From Sphingobium arseniciresistens (GTDB lineage Bacteria; Pseudomonadota; Alphaproteobacteria; Sphingomonadales; Sphingomonadaceae): a stretch of DNA of 44,609 nucleotides. The position numbers were made by a program, and so were the translations under genes. Positions 24,191 through 34,139 of the stretch are shown here, in pieces; positions within the stretch are counted from its first letter, which is position 1; each line of letters starts with the position of its first letter. The stretch is taken from NCBI GenBank assembly GCA_029167225.1, contig JARFNK010000035.1:1-44609 (forward strand), read 5' to 3'. The notes under the pieces are model-generated. The model was given only the letters and a program-made list of their open reading frames with translations, did not search any database and was not told the origin of the DNA.

Positions 24191-25210
24191 ATGATTACGA
24201 CCATGAAAGCCTTTATGCTGACAGGCTATGGGGGGCCCGAGGCGACGATAGTTCGCGAGATTCCGCGTCCCGAACCCGGACCGGGTGAGATCCTGGTTCG
24301 CGTGCATGCGGCCGGCCTTAATCCTGTCGACTTCAAAACGCGCGAGGGCATGCTGAAAATCGTCCAGCGCTATCCCCTGCCGATCACGATGGGCAACGAA
24401 CTTGCCGGCGTCGTAGAAGCGTCCCCGACAGGCGGGACACAATTCGCTCCTGGTGATCGCGTCTTCGCGCGGATGCCAAAGGAATCCATGGGCGCGTTCG
24501 CAGACTATGCCGTCGTACCGGAAGGCCATTTGGCCAGGATGCCCGCGACGCTTGATTTCGATGCGGCCGCAGGCGTGCCCCTTGCCGGTCTGACCGCGCT
24601 TCAGGCCCTTCGTGACGAACTGCAGCTCAAGGACGGGAGCCGCGTGTTTATCCCCGGCGGTGCCGGAGGCGTCGGCACATTTGCCATCCAGATCGCCAAA
24701 TGGCTCGGCGCGGAAGTTACGACCACGGCTTCAGAGCGGGGCAGGGCACTGGTCGAGCGTCTCGGTGCCGATGTCGTGATCGACTGCACGACGCAGCGTT
24801 TCGAGGATCATCTGCGCGATATGGACGGCGTCTTCGACCTGATCGGCGGGGATACCCTCATGAAGTCGTTCTAGGTCGTGAAGCCTGGCGGCAAAGTCGT
24901 ATCGATCGCCGGGACACCCGAGCCCCAGACAGCGAGAAAGGACTTTCGCCGGGGATTTCTGCTCGCAGCGCTATTCCGGGCGGCGAACTATCGGCTCCGC
25001 GCGCAGGCGAGAAAACACGGCGTCACCTATCGATATCTGTTCATGCACCCGACCGGCTCCGAGCTCACCGAACTCGCTGGCCTCATCGAAGAGAAGAAAC
25101 TCGAGCCCGTAGTCGATCGCGTGTTTCCCTTTGCCGACATAGTCGACGCATTTGCGCATCTCGAATCGGGGCACGCAAAGGGCAAGATCGTGGTGCAGAT
25201 GCCGGCCTGA
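24191..25210 (+). pseudogene. NADP-dependent quinone oxidoreductase, broken by an in-frame amber codon
   Basis: The frame 24191-25210 encodes a 339-residue medium-chain dehydrogenase/reductase of the quinone oxidoreductase type, of normal family length. The N-terminal GroES-like domain (EILVRVHAAGLNPVDFKTRE) and the NADPH-binding Rossmann motif GGAGGVGTFAIQIAKWLGAE are clear, and the C-terminus continues after the break (VVKPGGKVVSIAGTPEPQ to MPA). Codon 228 is TAG, in a phrase usually reading SF-x-VVKPGG, so a single-base change has split the gene. The first fragment (to 24874) might give a 227-residue product lacking the end of the cofactor domain. The gene is metabolic cargo between plasmid genes. 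Confidence 0.8.
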
Positions 25211-25297
25211 CGGGCCAGGATGGAATTCCGGCGCTCCACACTATGGCTGTGCCGCTTCCAAGGTCCCTGCCGTGGAACATGACCAACACAGCGCAAT

Positions 25298-25357
25298 GAG
25301 AAGGGGAGGGGGGTCGGAGGACTGATGCTGCCGATGGGGCAGCCAGTCCGGAGACCC
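25298..25357 (+). promoter_or_regulatory. Purine-rich leader, copy B, with structured 5' UTR
   Basis: GAGAAGGGGAGGGGGG (25298-25313) is identical to the copy before the Toprim gene. It is followed by a strong nested hairpin: GGTC/GACC outer, GGACTG/CAGTCC and GCTGCC/GGCAGC inner pairings (about 25311-25357), directly before the strawberry-notch start. A regulatory leader is inferred. Confidence 0.45.
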
Positions 25358-25361
25358 CACC

Positions 25362-27557
25362 ATGTCCGATCTCTTCGATACCGCCACCGCGGCTGAACGC
25401 CGCGCGGCCATCATTCTTGTCGATCGCCTGCGTTCGACCGACCCGATCACCCGCGCGGACCTCAACGCGGCAATGGTCGAGGGCTTCGGGGGGACGGACG
25501 CCGATGGCTTCTGGACCCAGCGTGACAGCTTCGAGATCCTCGAGCACGCGCTCGCGCACTATCTCCAGTTCGGCCCCTATCCCCTCAGCTCACTCGATGA
25601 TGCCCGTGCCGCCTGCGACCTCCTGGAGCGGCTGCCCACCCAGACCGTTCGTAGCGAGGATCAGGTCGAATGGCAGCAATTCTCGACGCCGGTCGATCTC
25701 GCGGCCGTCGCGGTCCTCCTCGCCAACATCCAGCGCGATGATATCATCCTCGAACCCAGCGCGGGCAACGGCCTTCTCGTCGCGCACTGCCGTGACTTCG
25801 CGGCCCTGCAGCTCAACGAATACGCGCCAGCCCGCCGGGCCCGGCTCGCCAACGTATTCCCCGACGCCGTTGTCACCGGCCACGACGGCGCGACGATCAA
25901 CTCGACCCTGGCAGCCGCGCCGCGGCCGAGCCTGATCCTCATGAACCCACCATTCTCCCGCTCGGTCGGGCTTGGCGCCGACGCGCACGCCGCGGTTCGC
26001 CATCTCCAGGCGGCCCTTCGCCGTCTCCAGACGGGCGGCAGGCTTGTTGCCATCATGCCCGACTGGTTCGGCCCCAATGCACGGATGCGCGACCTCTTCG
26101 AGACGACCTTGCGAGATGTCAGCGTCCAAACTTCGGTGCGGCTCGAAAAATGCTATCTCAAGCACGGCACCTCGATCGCGGTCCGGCTCTTCGTCATCGA
26201 CAAGGTGCCGGGCAAGACCATTCCCGCGACGATCCAGCGCACCTCGATCCGCGAACTCATCGGCGCACTCACGATCCATGAGCGCGGCGTTCTCGGCGCA
26301 CCCACGGCGCCCGCCCCAAAGCGATCGGGCAGTCCCTCGCTGTTCCGCGCCATGAAGAGCAATCGCGCGCAGCCGCGTCCCTATCACGCACCCGTCCGCA
26401 ACAATGTCCTGCCGGTCAAATACACACCGCTCGCGACGCCGGCGCCGCTCCTCGAACAGGTCGGCGTCTATCTTCCCTATCGCCCGAACCGGATCACCTT
26501 CGATGCCGCCGGCGAACATCCGACCGCGCTCGTCGAATCGGTCGCGATGGGCTCGATCACGGCGCCGATCCCCGCCTATGTGCCCAACCTGCCCGAGCGC
26601 ACCGTATCGGAGCGTCTGCTGTCGGCCTCGCAGCTCGAGACCGTCGTCTATGCAGGCCACGCCTGGGACCAGTTTCTGCCCGGCAAGTTCAAGCCCGCTA
26701 AGGAGGGTGTCGGTCTCAGCGAGGCGGAAGACGGCCGCGCCTACCGCATGGGCTACTTCCTCGGCGACGGCACGGGGGCAGGGAAAGGGCGGCAGGTCGC
26801 GGCCTGCATCCTGGACAGCTGGCTCGCCGGTCGGCGCCGCAATATCTGGATTTCCAAGAACGAGGCGCTCCTCGAAGACGCCCGCCGCGACTGGACCGCG
26901 CTTGGCGGCCTCGCCGCCGACATCCAGCCTCTCGCCAACTGGAAGATCGATCAGGCGATCCCGCTCGAGCAGGGCGTACTCTTCGTCACCTATCCCACCC
27001 TTCGTTCGGCGCGCGGCGACCACAGCCGCCTCCAACAGGTCATCGACTGGGCGGGCGAGGATTTCGAAGGCGTGATCGGCTTCGACGAGGCGCACGAGAT
27101 GGGCGGTGTCGCCGGCGGCGAGGGCGCACTCGGCAAGAAGGAGGGTTCGCAGCAGGGTATCAGCGGCGTCCTGCTCCAGAACCATCTGCCAGGCGCGCGC
27201 GTCCTTTATGCTTCGGCCACGGGGGCGTCCGACGTCAACAACCTCGCCTATGCCGTGCGGCTCGGGCTCTGGGGCCCTGAAACGGCCTTCAGCAATCGTG
27301 AGCAGTTCATTGCAGGGATCCGCAAGGGCGGCATTGCGGCGATGGAGCTGGTGGCCCGCGACCTCAAGGCGCTCGGCCTCTACACCGCGAGGGCGCTTAG
27401 CTTCGCCGGAGTCGAATATGAGATCCTGCGCCACGAGCTGACGCGTGAGCAGATCGCGATCTACGATGCCTATGCCGACGCCTGGGCGCTGTTATGGCGA
27501 GCTGCGCATAAGATGGATTATCGCGAGGAAGCGGTAATGCGGAGGAGCGCGGCGTAA
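25362..27557 (+). pseudogene. Strawberry-notch family methylase-helicase, 5' part, split by RIT element
   Basis: The 5' part of a large strawberry-notch gene. The first third is an adenine-methylase-like domain: the SAM-binding IILEPSAGNGLL (about residue 128) and the catalytic NPPF (about 193). The rest is the N-lobe of a superfamily 2 helicase: Walker A GDGTGAGKGRQ (about 467), DEAH box GFDEAHEMGG (about 574) and SATGASD. The native sequence runs to DAYADAWA (27488); the last 22 residues come from the inserted RIT element. The second half continues at 31321. Such proteins are common on conjugative elements and are suspected anti-restriction or DNA-processing factors. The truncated protein keeps methylase and ATP-binding motifs. 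Confidence 0.88.
27518..27556 (+). repeat. RIT inverted repeat, left
   Basis: Thirty-nine bases starting TTATCGCGAGGAAGCGGTAA, matching 31279-31317 in inverted orientation with one mismatch. It overlaps the 3' end of the truncated strawberry-notch frame. Confidence 0.88.
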
Positions 27558-27579
27558 CCGGCGAATTCCCATGATAGTG

Positions 27580-27596
27580 TGCGCAGTTGCTGCGCA
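27580..27596. repeat. Hairpin with GTTGC loop near the RIT left end
   Basis: A perfect TGCGCA-GTTGC-TGCGCA hairpin, preceded by GATAGTG. A similar GATAGTG plus hairpin with a GTTGC centre lies at 44530-44550, where the DUF6927 gene is truncated. Confidence 0.5.
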
Positions 27597-27647
27597 TTAT
27601 ATTGGTTGCGAACCTCGGCGGTCCCTGGACCAGCTGAGGAGGCAATC

Positions 27648-28880
27648 ATGTTGAAGTTGCATGACGAGTTGATCACCGAACTCTCGAATTCGCTCACCAC
27701 ACAGAATTACAATCCCGTGGTCGTGGCGAACCACCGTCTCTACGCCCGCGCGTTTCTCGATTATCTGGCCGAGTGCGATATACAGGTCGAGACTGTGACG
27801 CCGCAGCAGGTCGATCAGTATTTTGGCTATGCGGTTCAGGATTTTGAGATCCAGTACGGTCGGCCTCCCAGTGCGCGTTGGCACATGTTGCCCCGCACCG
27901 CGATCGCCAAGCTCCTCCGGCTTGCTCAAGGCAATTGGCCCCCGGACGCAGAAATGATCGGTCCCGATGACGAGCATCGACATGAAATTTGCCGCGAATA
28001 CGAGGCATGGCTGCGCGAGGAGCGCGGTTTGGCAAGCGCGTCCATTGCGGCGCTGATGTGGGAGGCGCGAAACTTCCTGCGATGGCAGTTCGACCGGGCC
28101 GGTGCCGCCAGCCTCGAAACGTTGAGCATCGTGGACATCGATCTCTACATGGACATGCGCGCGCCTGGTTTACGGCGCAAATCATTGGCCGATGTCGCTG
28201 AGCGTCTCCGTTCGGTGGTTCGCCATCTGCATCGGACGGGTCGCATCCCGACCGATCTGACGCCACACATCATCGGCCCCATGCTCTATGCCTACGAAGA
28301 TGTGCCGTCGACGCTGGAAAGGAGCCAAATCGCCGCGGTTCTGGCGACAACGCAGGAGGACAGATCGCCACGCGGACTACGCGATTATGCGATACTTCAG
28401 CTGCTTGCCACGTATGGGCTGCGCGAAGGTGAGATATGCCGCCTTCGGCTCGATGACGTGGACTGGCGCGCAGAATCCCTCCGGATCTGCCACACCAAGA
28501 CCAACGCGTACTCGTACATGCCGCTAATGGTGACTGTTGGTGAAGCGCTGCTGGATTATCTGCGCCTTGGGCGGCCCCAGGTTGAAGTGCGGGAAATCTT
28601 CGTCCGATCCTGCGCACCCTATATCGCAATGACGAACCTGTACGGCATGATCCGCGGTCGGTTGGCCGCCGCAGGCGTAGTGCCAGCAGGAAAGCGGGGG
28701 CCGCATGTCTTCCGCCACGCACGTGCGGTCGAAATGCTGCGGGCATCGGTCCCGCAAAAGATCATCGGCGACGTGCTCGGGCATCGATCCACCGAATCCA
28801 CCAATACTTATCTCAAACTGGCAACAGATGATCTCCGAGCCGTGGCACTCGAGGTGCCTGGAATGGAGGTGCTGTCATGA
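27648..28880 (+). CDS. RIT tyrosine recombinase A
   Basis: A 410-residue tyrosine recombinase, first of the trio. The N-terminal SAM-like domain includes NPVVVANHRLYARAFLDYLA. The catalytic domain has the first arginine in TYGLREGEICRLRLDDVDW, the HxxR box in HVFRHARAVEML, and the H...Y ending GHRSTESTNTYLK. The start has GAGGAGG seven bases upstream. Its TGA overlaps the ATG of the next recombinase. All key residues are present. Together the three are thought to move the element, though the exact mechanism for RIT elements is poorly known. Confidence 0.88.
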   Translation: MLKLHDELITELSNSLTTQNYNPVVVANHRLYARAFLDYLAECDIQVETVTPQQVDQYFGYAVQDFEIQYGRPPSARWHMLPRTAIAKLLRLAQGNWPPDAEMIGPDDEHRHEICREYEAWLREERGLASASIAALMWEARNFLRWQFDRAGAASLETLSIVDIDLYMDMRAPGLRRKSLADVAERLRSVVRHLHRTGRIPTDLTPHIIGPMLYAYEDVPSTLERSQIAAVLATTQEDRSPRGLRDYAILQLLATYGLREGEICRLRLDDVDWRAESLRICHTKTNAYSYMPLMVTVGEALLDYLRLGRPQVEVREIFVRSCAPYIAMTNLYGMIRGRLAAAGVVPAGKRGPHVFRHARAVEMLRASVPQKIIGDVLGHRSTESTNTYLKLATDDLRAVALEVPGMEVLS

Positions 28881-30232
28881 GCGCCTGGCACGATCCCGAT
28901 CGCACCGTCGTCGACGCCTTCCTGGTAAAATCGCAGTTCCGGCCGGGAAGCGTACCGACATATCGCTGGTTCCTTTGCACCTTCGAAGATGTTGCCCGCC
29001 GGCATCCGGCGGTGGACCGGCAGATGCTCGACGCCTGGCTGAAGGAGATGCAAAAACGTTGGCGATTGTCGACGCTGCTCAATCAGGTCTGCATTGTCGA
29101 CCGCTTCCTCGACCACCTCGTCGAAATCGGGCTGATCGCCGACAACCCTGTTGCTGCACTTCGCCGTCGGTACAACGTCAAGCAAAGCAAGCCGATCTGG
29201 CGGGCCTTGGCTTCCCCGAATCCCGACGAATCCTTGGCCGCGTTACGACGGCCTGCGCCCTTCGGCAGCGTGCTGGGTGACTTCATGCAAGACCATGTCA
29301 TGCTGATGCGCAGCCGGGGATATCAATATGAAGCGCAGGCTCACTGGCTGCTGCGGTTCGATCGGTTCCTTCAGGCCCGTCCCGACCTCGCGGAGCAACC
29401 ACTTGAGGCAATGATTGCGAGCTGGGCGGCTGCCAAGCCGACCCGCAACCACGCGGCTGAATGCCAGAAGCTGGCGCGCATCCTGACCAAGGCGCGGTTC
29501 CGCCTCGATCCGACTATCCCGCCAAAGCGCTTCAATCCCCGGCCAGAGCGGGAAGTAGCGCGGGAGCATCGGCAACCGCATATCTTCAGCCCGGCTGACG
29601 TTCGGCGTATGCTCGATACCGCACGGACTTATCCGTCGCCGGACGCTCCGCTGCGGCCGTTGACCCTCTACACCATGATCATGCTGGCCTATTGTGCCGG
29701 GCTACGGCGAAGCGAGCTGGCATGGCTCGATCTTGGTGACGTGGACCTGCAATCAAGCACGATCACGATCCGGGAAACGAAGTTCTACAAGACCAGGATC
29801 TTGCCTCTATCCGACAGTGTCGCGGTCGAACTGCGCGCGTACATCGATGCGAGGCGGCGCGCTGGCGGCCCACAGAACCCGAAATCAGGGCTGTTCTGGC
29901 ATGCCCACTTAAATGACCGCTACAGGCCCGAGGCGGTTACGACAATGATTACCAACGTCATGCGCCGTGCTGGGCTCAAGCCCGCTTCGGGCCGGACCGG
30001 GCCGCGGGTCCATGACCTTCGTCACTCGATGGTGGTGAACCGCATCCTCCAGTGGTACCGGTCCGGCATTAACCCTCAGGAAAAACTGCACTTCCTCTCG
30101 ACCTACATGGGGCACCGGGATCTCCACTCCACGCTGGTCTACATCACCGTCACGCAGGATCTGTTGCAGGAAGCCAGTGAACGGTTCCGCGCGCTCGGCG
30201 CCCCGTGCCTTGTCACGGAGGCGCGGCCATGA
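28877..30232 (+). CDS. RIT tyrosine recombinase B
   Basis: A 451-residue tyrosine recombinase, second of the trio, longer than the others by an extra N-terminal region with two phage-integrase-like DNA-binding segments (PTYRWFLCTFEDVARRHPAV and GYQYEAQAHWLLRFDRFL). Catalytic residues: arginine in YCAGLRRSELAWLDLGDVDL, lysine in TKFYKTRILPL, HxxR in VHDLRHSMVVNR, and the H...Y ending in MGHRDLHSTLVYI. Its ATG overlaps recombinase A, and its TGA overlaps recombinase C (ATGA). It looks intact. Confidence 0.88.
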   Translation: MSAWHDPDRTVVDAFLVKSQFRPGSVPTYRWFLCTFEDVARRHPAVDRQMLDAWLKEMQKRWRLSTLLNQVCIVDRFLDHLVEIGLIADNPVAALRRRYNVKQSKPIWRALASPNPDESLAALRRPAPFGSVLGDFMQDHVMLMRSRGYQYEAQAHWLLRFDRFLQARPDLAEQPLEAMIASWAAAKPTRNHAAECQKLARILTKARFRLDPTIPPKRFNPRPEREVAREHRQPHIFSPADVRRMLDTARTYPSPDAPLRPLTLYTMIMLAYCAGLRRSELAWLDLGDVDLQSSTITIRETKFYKTRILPLSDSVAVELRAYIDARRRAGGPQNPKSGLFWHAHLNDRYRPEAVTTMITNVMRRAGLKPASGRTGPRVHDLRHSMVVNRILQWYRSGINPQEKLHFLSTYMGHRDLHSTLVYITVTQDLLQEASERFRALGAPCLVTEARP

Positions 30233-31233
30233 GGAAAGGCAATCCATTGCCCGCGTTGTTGCGGGCGTTCTTCCAGGAGTGGCTGGCCGAGCAGCGCAGC
30301 GCGTCAATCCACACGATCCGCTCTTATCGCGACACCTGGCGGCTGCTGCTTCGGTTCGTCGCGGAGCGAAAAGGCTGCGGGGTCGCGCGGCTGACGCTCA
30401 CCGACGTCTCGGCCGGCGAGGTGCGCGCGTTCCTTCATCATACCGAGCATGGCCGCAAGACCACGATCGGCACGCGGAACTGCCGACTGGCCGCCATCCG
30501 CAGCTTCTTCAGCTTCGTGGCGGACAAGAATCCGGAATACATCGCGCAGTGCTCAGAGGTCCTGGCTGTTCCGTTGAAGCGGGAGCCCACCTCCGCGCCG
30601 TGCTACCTCGAGCCCGAGGAGGTCGAGGCCATCCTCGCCCAGCCCAACCGATCGACACTCGAAGGGCTGCGCGACCATGTACTGCTCTCGTTCCTCTATA
30701 ACAGTGGCGCGCGAATCCAAGAGGCGCTTGACCTCTGTCCCGAAGCAATCCGGTTCGATGCACCGAACTTCGTGCGTCTTTACGGCAAGGGGCGCAAGGA
30801 ACGCATCTGCCCGCTCTGGCCAGAAACCGTGGCATTGCTCAGGAAGCTACTGGAGCGACAGCCGCGTGCGCCCGATGAGCGGATCTTCGTCAATCGATAC
30901 GGTGAACCGCTAGGGGCGTCAGGGGTGCGGTTCAAGCTCAACGCCTACGTGGAACAAGCCGCGAAATCGACGCTGACCCTCCAGTCAAAACACGTTACGC
31001 CTCACAGCTTCCGGCACGCGACCGCCGTCCACCTCGTTGCCGCCGGGGTCGATATCACCGTCATCCGCAGTTGGCTCGGGCACGTCAGTCTCGATACGAC
31101 CAATCACTATGCTCAGGCCAATCTGGAGACCAAACGAAAGGCGCTGGAACAGGTTGGCGCCCCGGCGGCGAGCAACGTGCCACCTTCGTGGAAGCGAGAT
31201 GCCAATCTGATGGGATGGCTCGACACCCTATAG
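30229..31233 (+). CDS. RIT tyrosine recombinase C
   Basis: A 334-residue tyrosine recombinase, third of the trio. The N-terminal SAM-like domain (SIHTIRSYRDTWRLLLRFVA) is followed by the catalytic core: arginine in YNSGARIQEALDLCPEAI, lysine in YGKGRKERICPL, HxxR in HSFRHATAVHLV and GHVSLDTTNHYAQ with the tyrosine. ATG 30229 with GGAGG upstream is preferred over GTG 30205. It overlaps the stop of recombinase B and ends about 45 bases before the right inverted repeat. Confidence 0.88.
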   Translation: MRKGNPLPALLRAFFQEWLAEQRSASIHTIRSYRDTWRLLLRFVAERKGCGVARLTLTDVSAGEVRAFLHHTEHGRKTTIGTRNCRLAAIRSFFSFVADKNPEYIAQCSEVLAVPLKREPTSAPCYLEPEEVEAILAQPNRSTLEGLRDHVLLSFLYNSGARIQEALDLCPEAIRFDAPNFVRLYGKGRKERICPLWPETVALLRKLLERQPRAPDERIFVNRYGEPLGASGVRFKLNAYVEQAAKSTLTLQSKHVTPHSFRHATAVHLVAAGVDITVIRSWLGHVSLDTTNHYAQANLETKRKALEQVGAPAASNVPPSWKRDANLMGWLDTL

Positions 31234-31278
31234 AATAATGTGAAGGACGTGGCGAAATGTTCCGCAGCTTTGCAGGAC

Positions 31279-31317
31279 TACGCCGCGTTCCTCCGCATTA
31301 CCGCTTCCTCGCGATAA
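31279..31317 (-). repeat. RIT inverted repeat, right
   Basis: The inverted partner of 27518-27556 (38 of 39 bases). It lies about 3 bases from the point where the strawberry-notch frame resumes. Confidence 0.88.
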
Positions 31318-31320
31318 GGC

Positions 31321-33414
31321 ATCATCCACCGCAACATGGAGCGTGCACTCGAGCTGACCGCGGTGGTCGACGGGCTTGAGAATGCGACGCTCAACAGCGG
31401 CGCCAAGGCCTCGGCGCGCTCGCGCTTTGAGTCCACCAAGCAGCGCTTCTTCGGCCAGCTCCTCCTCAGCATGAAGCTCCCGACCGTGATTGCCGCGGCG
31501 AAGGCGCACCTCTCCGCGGGGCAGTCGGTGGTTCTGCAGTTGGTAACGACCGCGGAATCGATCCTGGATCGGCGGCTTGGCGATCTCTCGCCCGACGAGC
31601 GGGCGAACCTGGAAATTGATCTGAGTCCCCGCGAGTACATCATCGATTACCTCGAGCGTGCGTTCCCGACCCGGCAGATGCGCGTCTTCAAGGATGACAC
31701 CGGCACGCCTCGATCCCTGCCGATGGTCAATGACGACGGCCATCCGGTCTACAATCCGGAGGCGCAGGCCGCGCGCGATGCTCTCATCGAGAAGCTCTGC
31801 GCCATGCCTCCCATCATGTCGGCGCTCGACGCTCTCCTTGAGCATTTCGGGCACGACAATGTCGCCGAGGTCACCGGCCGCACCAAGCGCCTCATCACGG
31901 CGAGCGACGGCCGCCAGAAGCTGGAAAGCCGCTCAGCGCGTACCAGCCAAGCGGAGGCCGCCGCCTTCATGGCCGGCAAGAAGCGCATGTTGGTCTTCTC
32001 CGACGCCGGCGGCACGGGGAGAAGCTACCATGCCTCGCTCGACGTCCTGAACCAGGAGCAGCGCGTCCACCTGCTGCTCGAGCCCGGCTGGCGCGCCGAC
32101 CGCGCGATCCAGGGGCTCGGCCGGACCCATCGCACCCATCAGGCAACCACGCCGCTGTTCCGGCCGGTGACCACCGACTGCAAGGGCGAGCTGCGCTTCA
32201 CCAGCACGATCGCACGGCGGCTGGACAGCCTCGGCGCGCTCACGCGCGGCCAGCGGCAGACGGGCGGGCAGGGGCTGTTCGACCCCGCCGACAATCTCGA
32301 AAGCGAATATGCCTGCGCGGCGCTCCTCTCCTGGTTCGATCTTCTCGCCGCGGGCAAACTCGCCAGCACGACGCTCGACGATTTCCAGCACCGCACCGGC
32401 CTTGAGCTCTGCGACAAGGACGGCGTCCTCAAGGACGAGATGCCGCCGATCCAGCGCTGGCTCAATCGCATCCTCGCCTTGCCGATCGCGCTGCAGAACA
32501 GCATCTTCGACGAGTTCCTGTCCTTGATTGAAACCCGTGTCTCGGCCGCGCGCGAGGCAGGCCGTCTCGATGTCGGTGTCGAGACGATCCTGGTCGACAA
32601 CGCGACGCTGATCGATGACGTGGTATTGCGGACCGATCCGCGCACGGGCGCAACCTCGCATCTGCTCACCATCGAGATCGCGCGGCGCCGCAATCCGGTC
32701 TCGCTCGAGCGCATCCTGCGGATTGCCGACGGCGATGCCAGTGCCGGCTTCATGATCAACCGCAAGTCCGGCAAGGCCGCACTGCGGACGCGTGCGCGCT
32801 CGCTCATGGAGGAGAAGGAGGGGACGCCGATCCCGCGCGTCGAGATGATGCGGCCGACGCGTAACGAATACATGCGCGAGGACGATCTCTACGAATCCTC
32901 CTGGGAGGAGGTTACGCGCGACGAGTTCATAGCCGAGTGGTCGCAGGAGGTGGACGCAGCCCGGCAGACGGTCGACAGCGAGACGATCCGGCTGGCCACG
33001 GGCCTGCTGCTGCCGATCTGGTCGGCACTGCCGAGCGATCATATGGCGGTCAACCGTATCGTCGATGGGGAAGGGGGCTCGTGGCTCGGCCGTCTCGTGT
33101 TCGACGATCATGTGCGCCAGCTCTTCACCAAGCTCGGGATCGATCGGTCCGAAACGCTGCCGCCCGATGCTGTGGTCAGGGCAGTGACGGCCGGCCGGAG
33201 CATCGACGTCTCCCATCCGTTCCCGCTCACGATCAAGCGCTCCGTGGTCAACGGTTCGCCGCGCATCGAGCTCGTTGGTTGCCCACACGACCGCCTGGTC
33301 TGGCTCAAATCCATCGGATGCTTCACCGAGGTGATCCAGTACCGCACCCGCATATTCGTGCCGATGGCCTCGGCTGAGACGCTTCTGGCTCAGATTCTGG
33401 CCGTGCCCGGATAA
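31321..33414 (+). pseudogene. Strawberry-notch family methylase-helicase, 3' part
   Basis: The continuation of the gene starting at 25362. In frame from IIHRNMERALELTAVVDGLE, it encodes about 690 residues of the helicase C-lobe and the strawberry-notch C-terminal domain: GRSYHASLDVLNQEQRVHLL, then the arginine-rich helicase motif AIQGLGRTHRTHQATTPLFR, and a long C-terminal region with EILAE-like helices to a TAA at 33414. ATG 31336 could start a separate protein, but no ribosome site precedes it and the C-lobe alone has no ATP site, so it is probably not functional unless the RIT element excises. Confidence 0.85.
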
Positions 33415-33417
33415 CCG

Positions 33418-33594
33418 TCAGGCATGCTTTGAATCCTTCGCGTTCACCTTGTCGATCTCATCGTGGTTATGCTCGATGAAGTCGTCCCGGGTCATGCCGG
33501 AGGCTTTCCACCGGGCGTTCAGCCCTTCGCCGCGGTCAAGCCATGCATTGCGCATTTCTTGGTCGAGTGTGAGGCGCCGCTTCCTGCAAACCAT
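33418..33594 (-). CDS. Hypothetical 58-aa protein
   Basis: A short but protein-like frame: basic start (VCRKRRLTLDQEMRNAWLDR), then GLNARWKASGMTRDDFIEHN and a lysine-rich tail to a TGA at 33418. AAGG lies seven bases upstream of the ATG at 33594. It converges on the strawberry-notch gene with a 3-base gap. No family recognised; the DFIEHN-type helices could be a small DNA-binding or toxin-antitoxin-like protein, which is guesswork. Confidence 0.5.
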   Translation of the reverse strand: MVCRKRRLTLDQEMRNAWLDRGEGLNARWKASGMTRDDFIEHNHDEIDKVNAKDSKHA

Positions 33595-33769
33595 AGGAGC
33601 CTTGCTTGTGATCTTTAGACCTTCTGGCTCTCCCAGGCGGGACTAAGACGAAATCGACCTCTCGGACGGGGTTTCGGCAACTTGTCGGCCGCTGTCGGCA
33701 AGATCACCGCCAGCTTGGACTGAAGTCTGATCGCCTAATAATTAACCCCTGTCGGGATAGTATTTTCCC

Positions 33770-33982
33770 ATGACGCTTGAGCCCATCAAATTGCCCCACA
33801 GTCCTGATGCCTGGCGGGCCGCCGCCAGGTATCACCTGGACAGCGCGAAGGGCCTGCTCGACCATATGCAAGACACGAGGACCAATGTTCTGCGCGATCA
33901 GGTTGAGCGTGATTTCTGGCAACATATGAACGTTGTATGGAAGCTGATCCAGAGTGTCGTGGGAGCAGGGCGTCTCCACTAG
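33770..33982 (+). CDS. Hypothetical 70-aa protein
   Basis: A 70-residue helical protein (WRAAARYHLDSAKGLLDHMQ, RDQVERDFWQHMNVVWKLIQ) with no recognised family. The amphipathic pattern and charged residues suggest genuine coding. The ribosome site is weak. It lies about 160 bases before the histidine kinase on the same strand. Confidence 0.45.
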   Translation: MTLEPIKLPHSPDAWRAAARYHLDSAKGLLDHMQDTRTNVLRDQVERDFWQHMNVVWKLIQSVVGAGRLH

Positions 33983-34139
33983 AAGATTGCTTCAGTATAA
34001 GGCACGTCGCATTCGAACGGTGTAGGGTCTCCTTGTCCTTTCCCGGCGATTCCAATATCCAGGTGCTGCGCCGTGCTCCCGGTCAGGACTGCGTTGGCCG
34101 CCAGGGGCGGCGGAATGCAGACCGTTGGAATCGGAGTAT

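Larger units (their letters stand above)
27489..31320 (+). mobile_element. RIT element (recombinases in trio) inside the strawberry-notch gene
   Basis: A 3.8-kb element with three consecutive tyrosine recombinase genes on one strand, overlapping by ATGA junctions, the defining content of RIT elements. Near its ends are 39-bp inverted repeats (27518-27556 and 31279-31317, 38 of 39 matching). The borders are estimated from where the host protein stops and resumes (DAYADAWA, then IIHRNMERALE); the left inverted repeat is about 29 bases inside, the right only about 3. No target duplication could be read with certainty. It is inserted in the same direction as the host gene. Confidence 0.85.

Noticed and set aside
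25590-27434. Long minus-strand frame (614 codons) opposite the strawberry-notch gene
   Set aside because: A high-GC shadow frame; the plus strand has clear methylase and helicase motifs, and the minus translation shows no domain.
31933-33288. Minus-strand frame of 451 codons opposite the strawberry-notch 3' part
   Set aside because: Shadow of the coding strand; composition is arginine/glutamate-rich with no recognisable fold.
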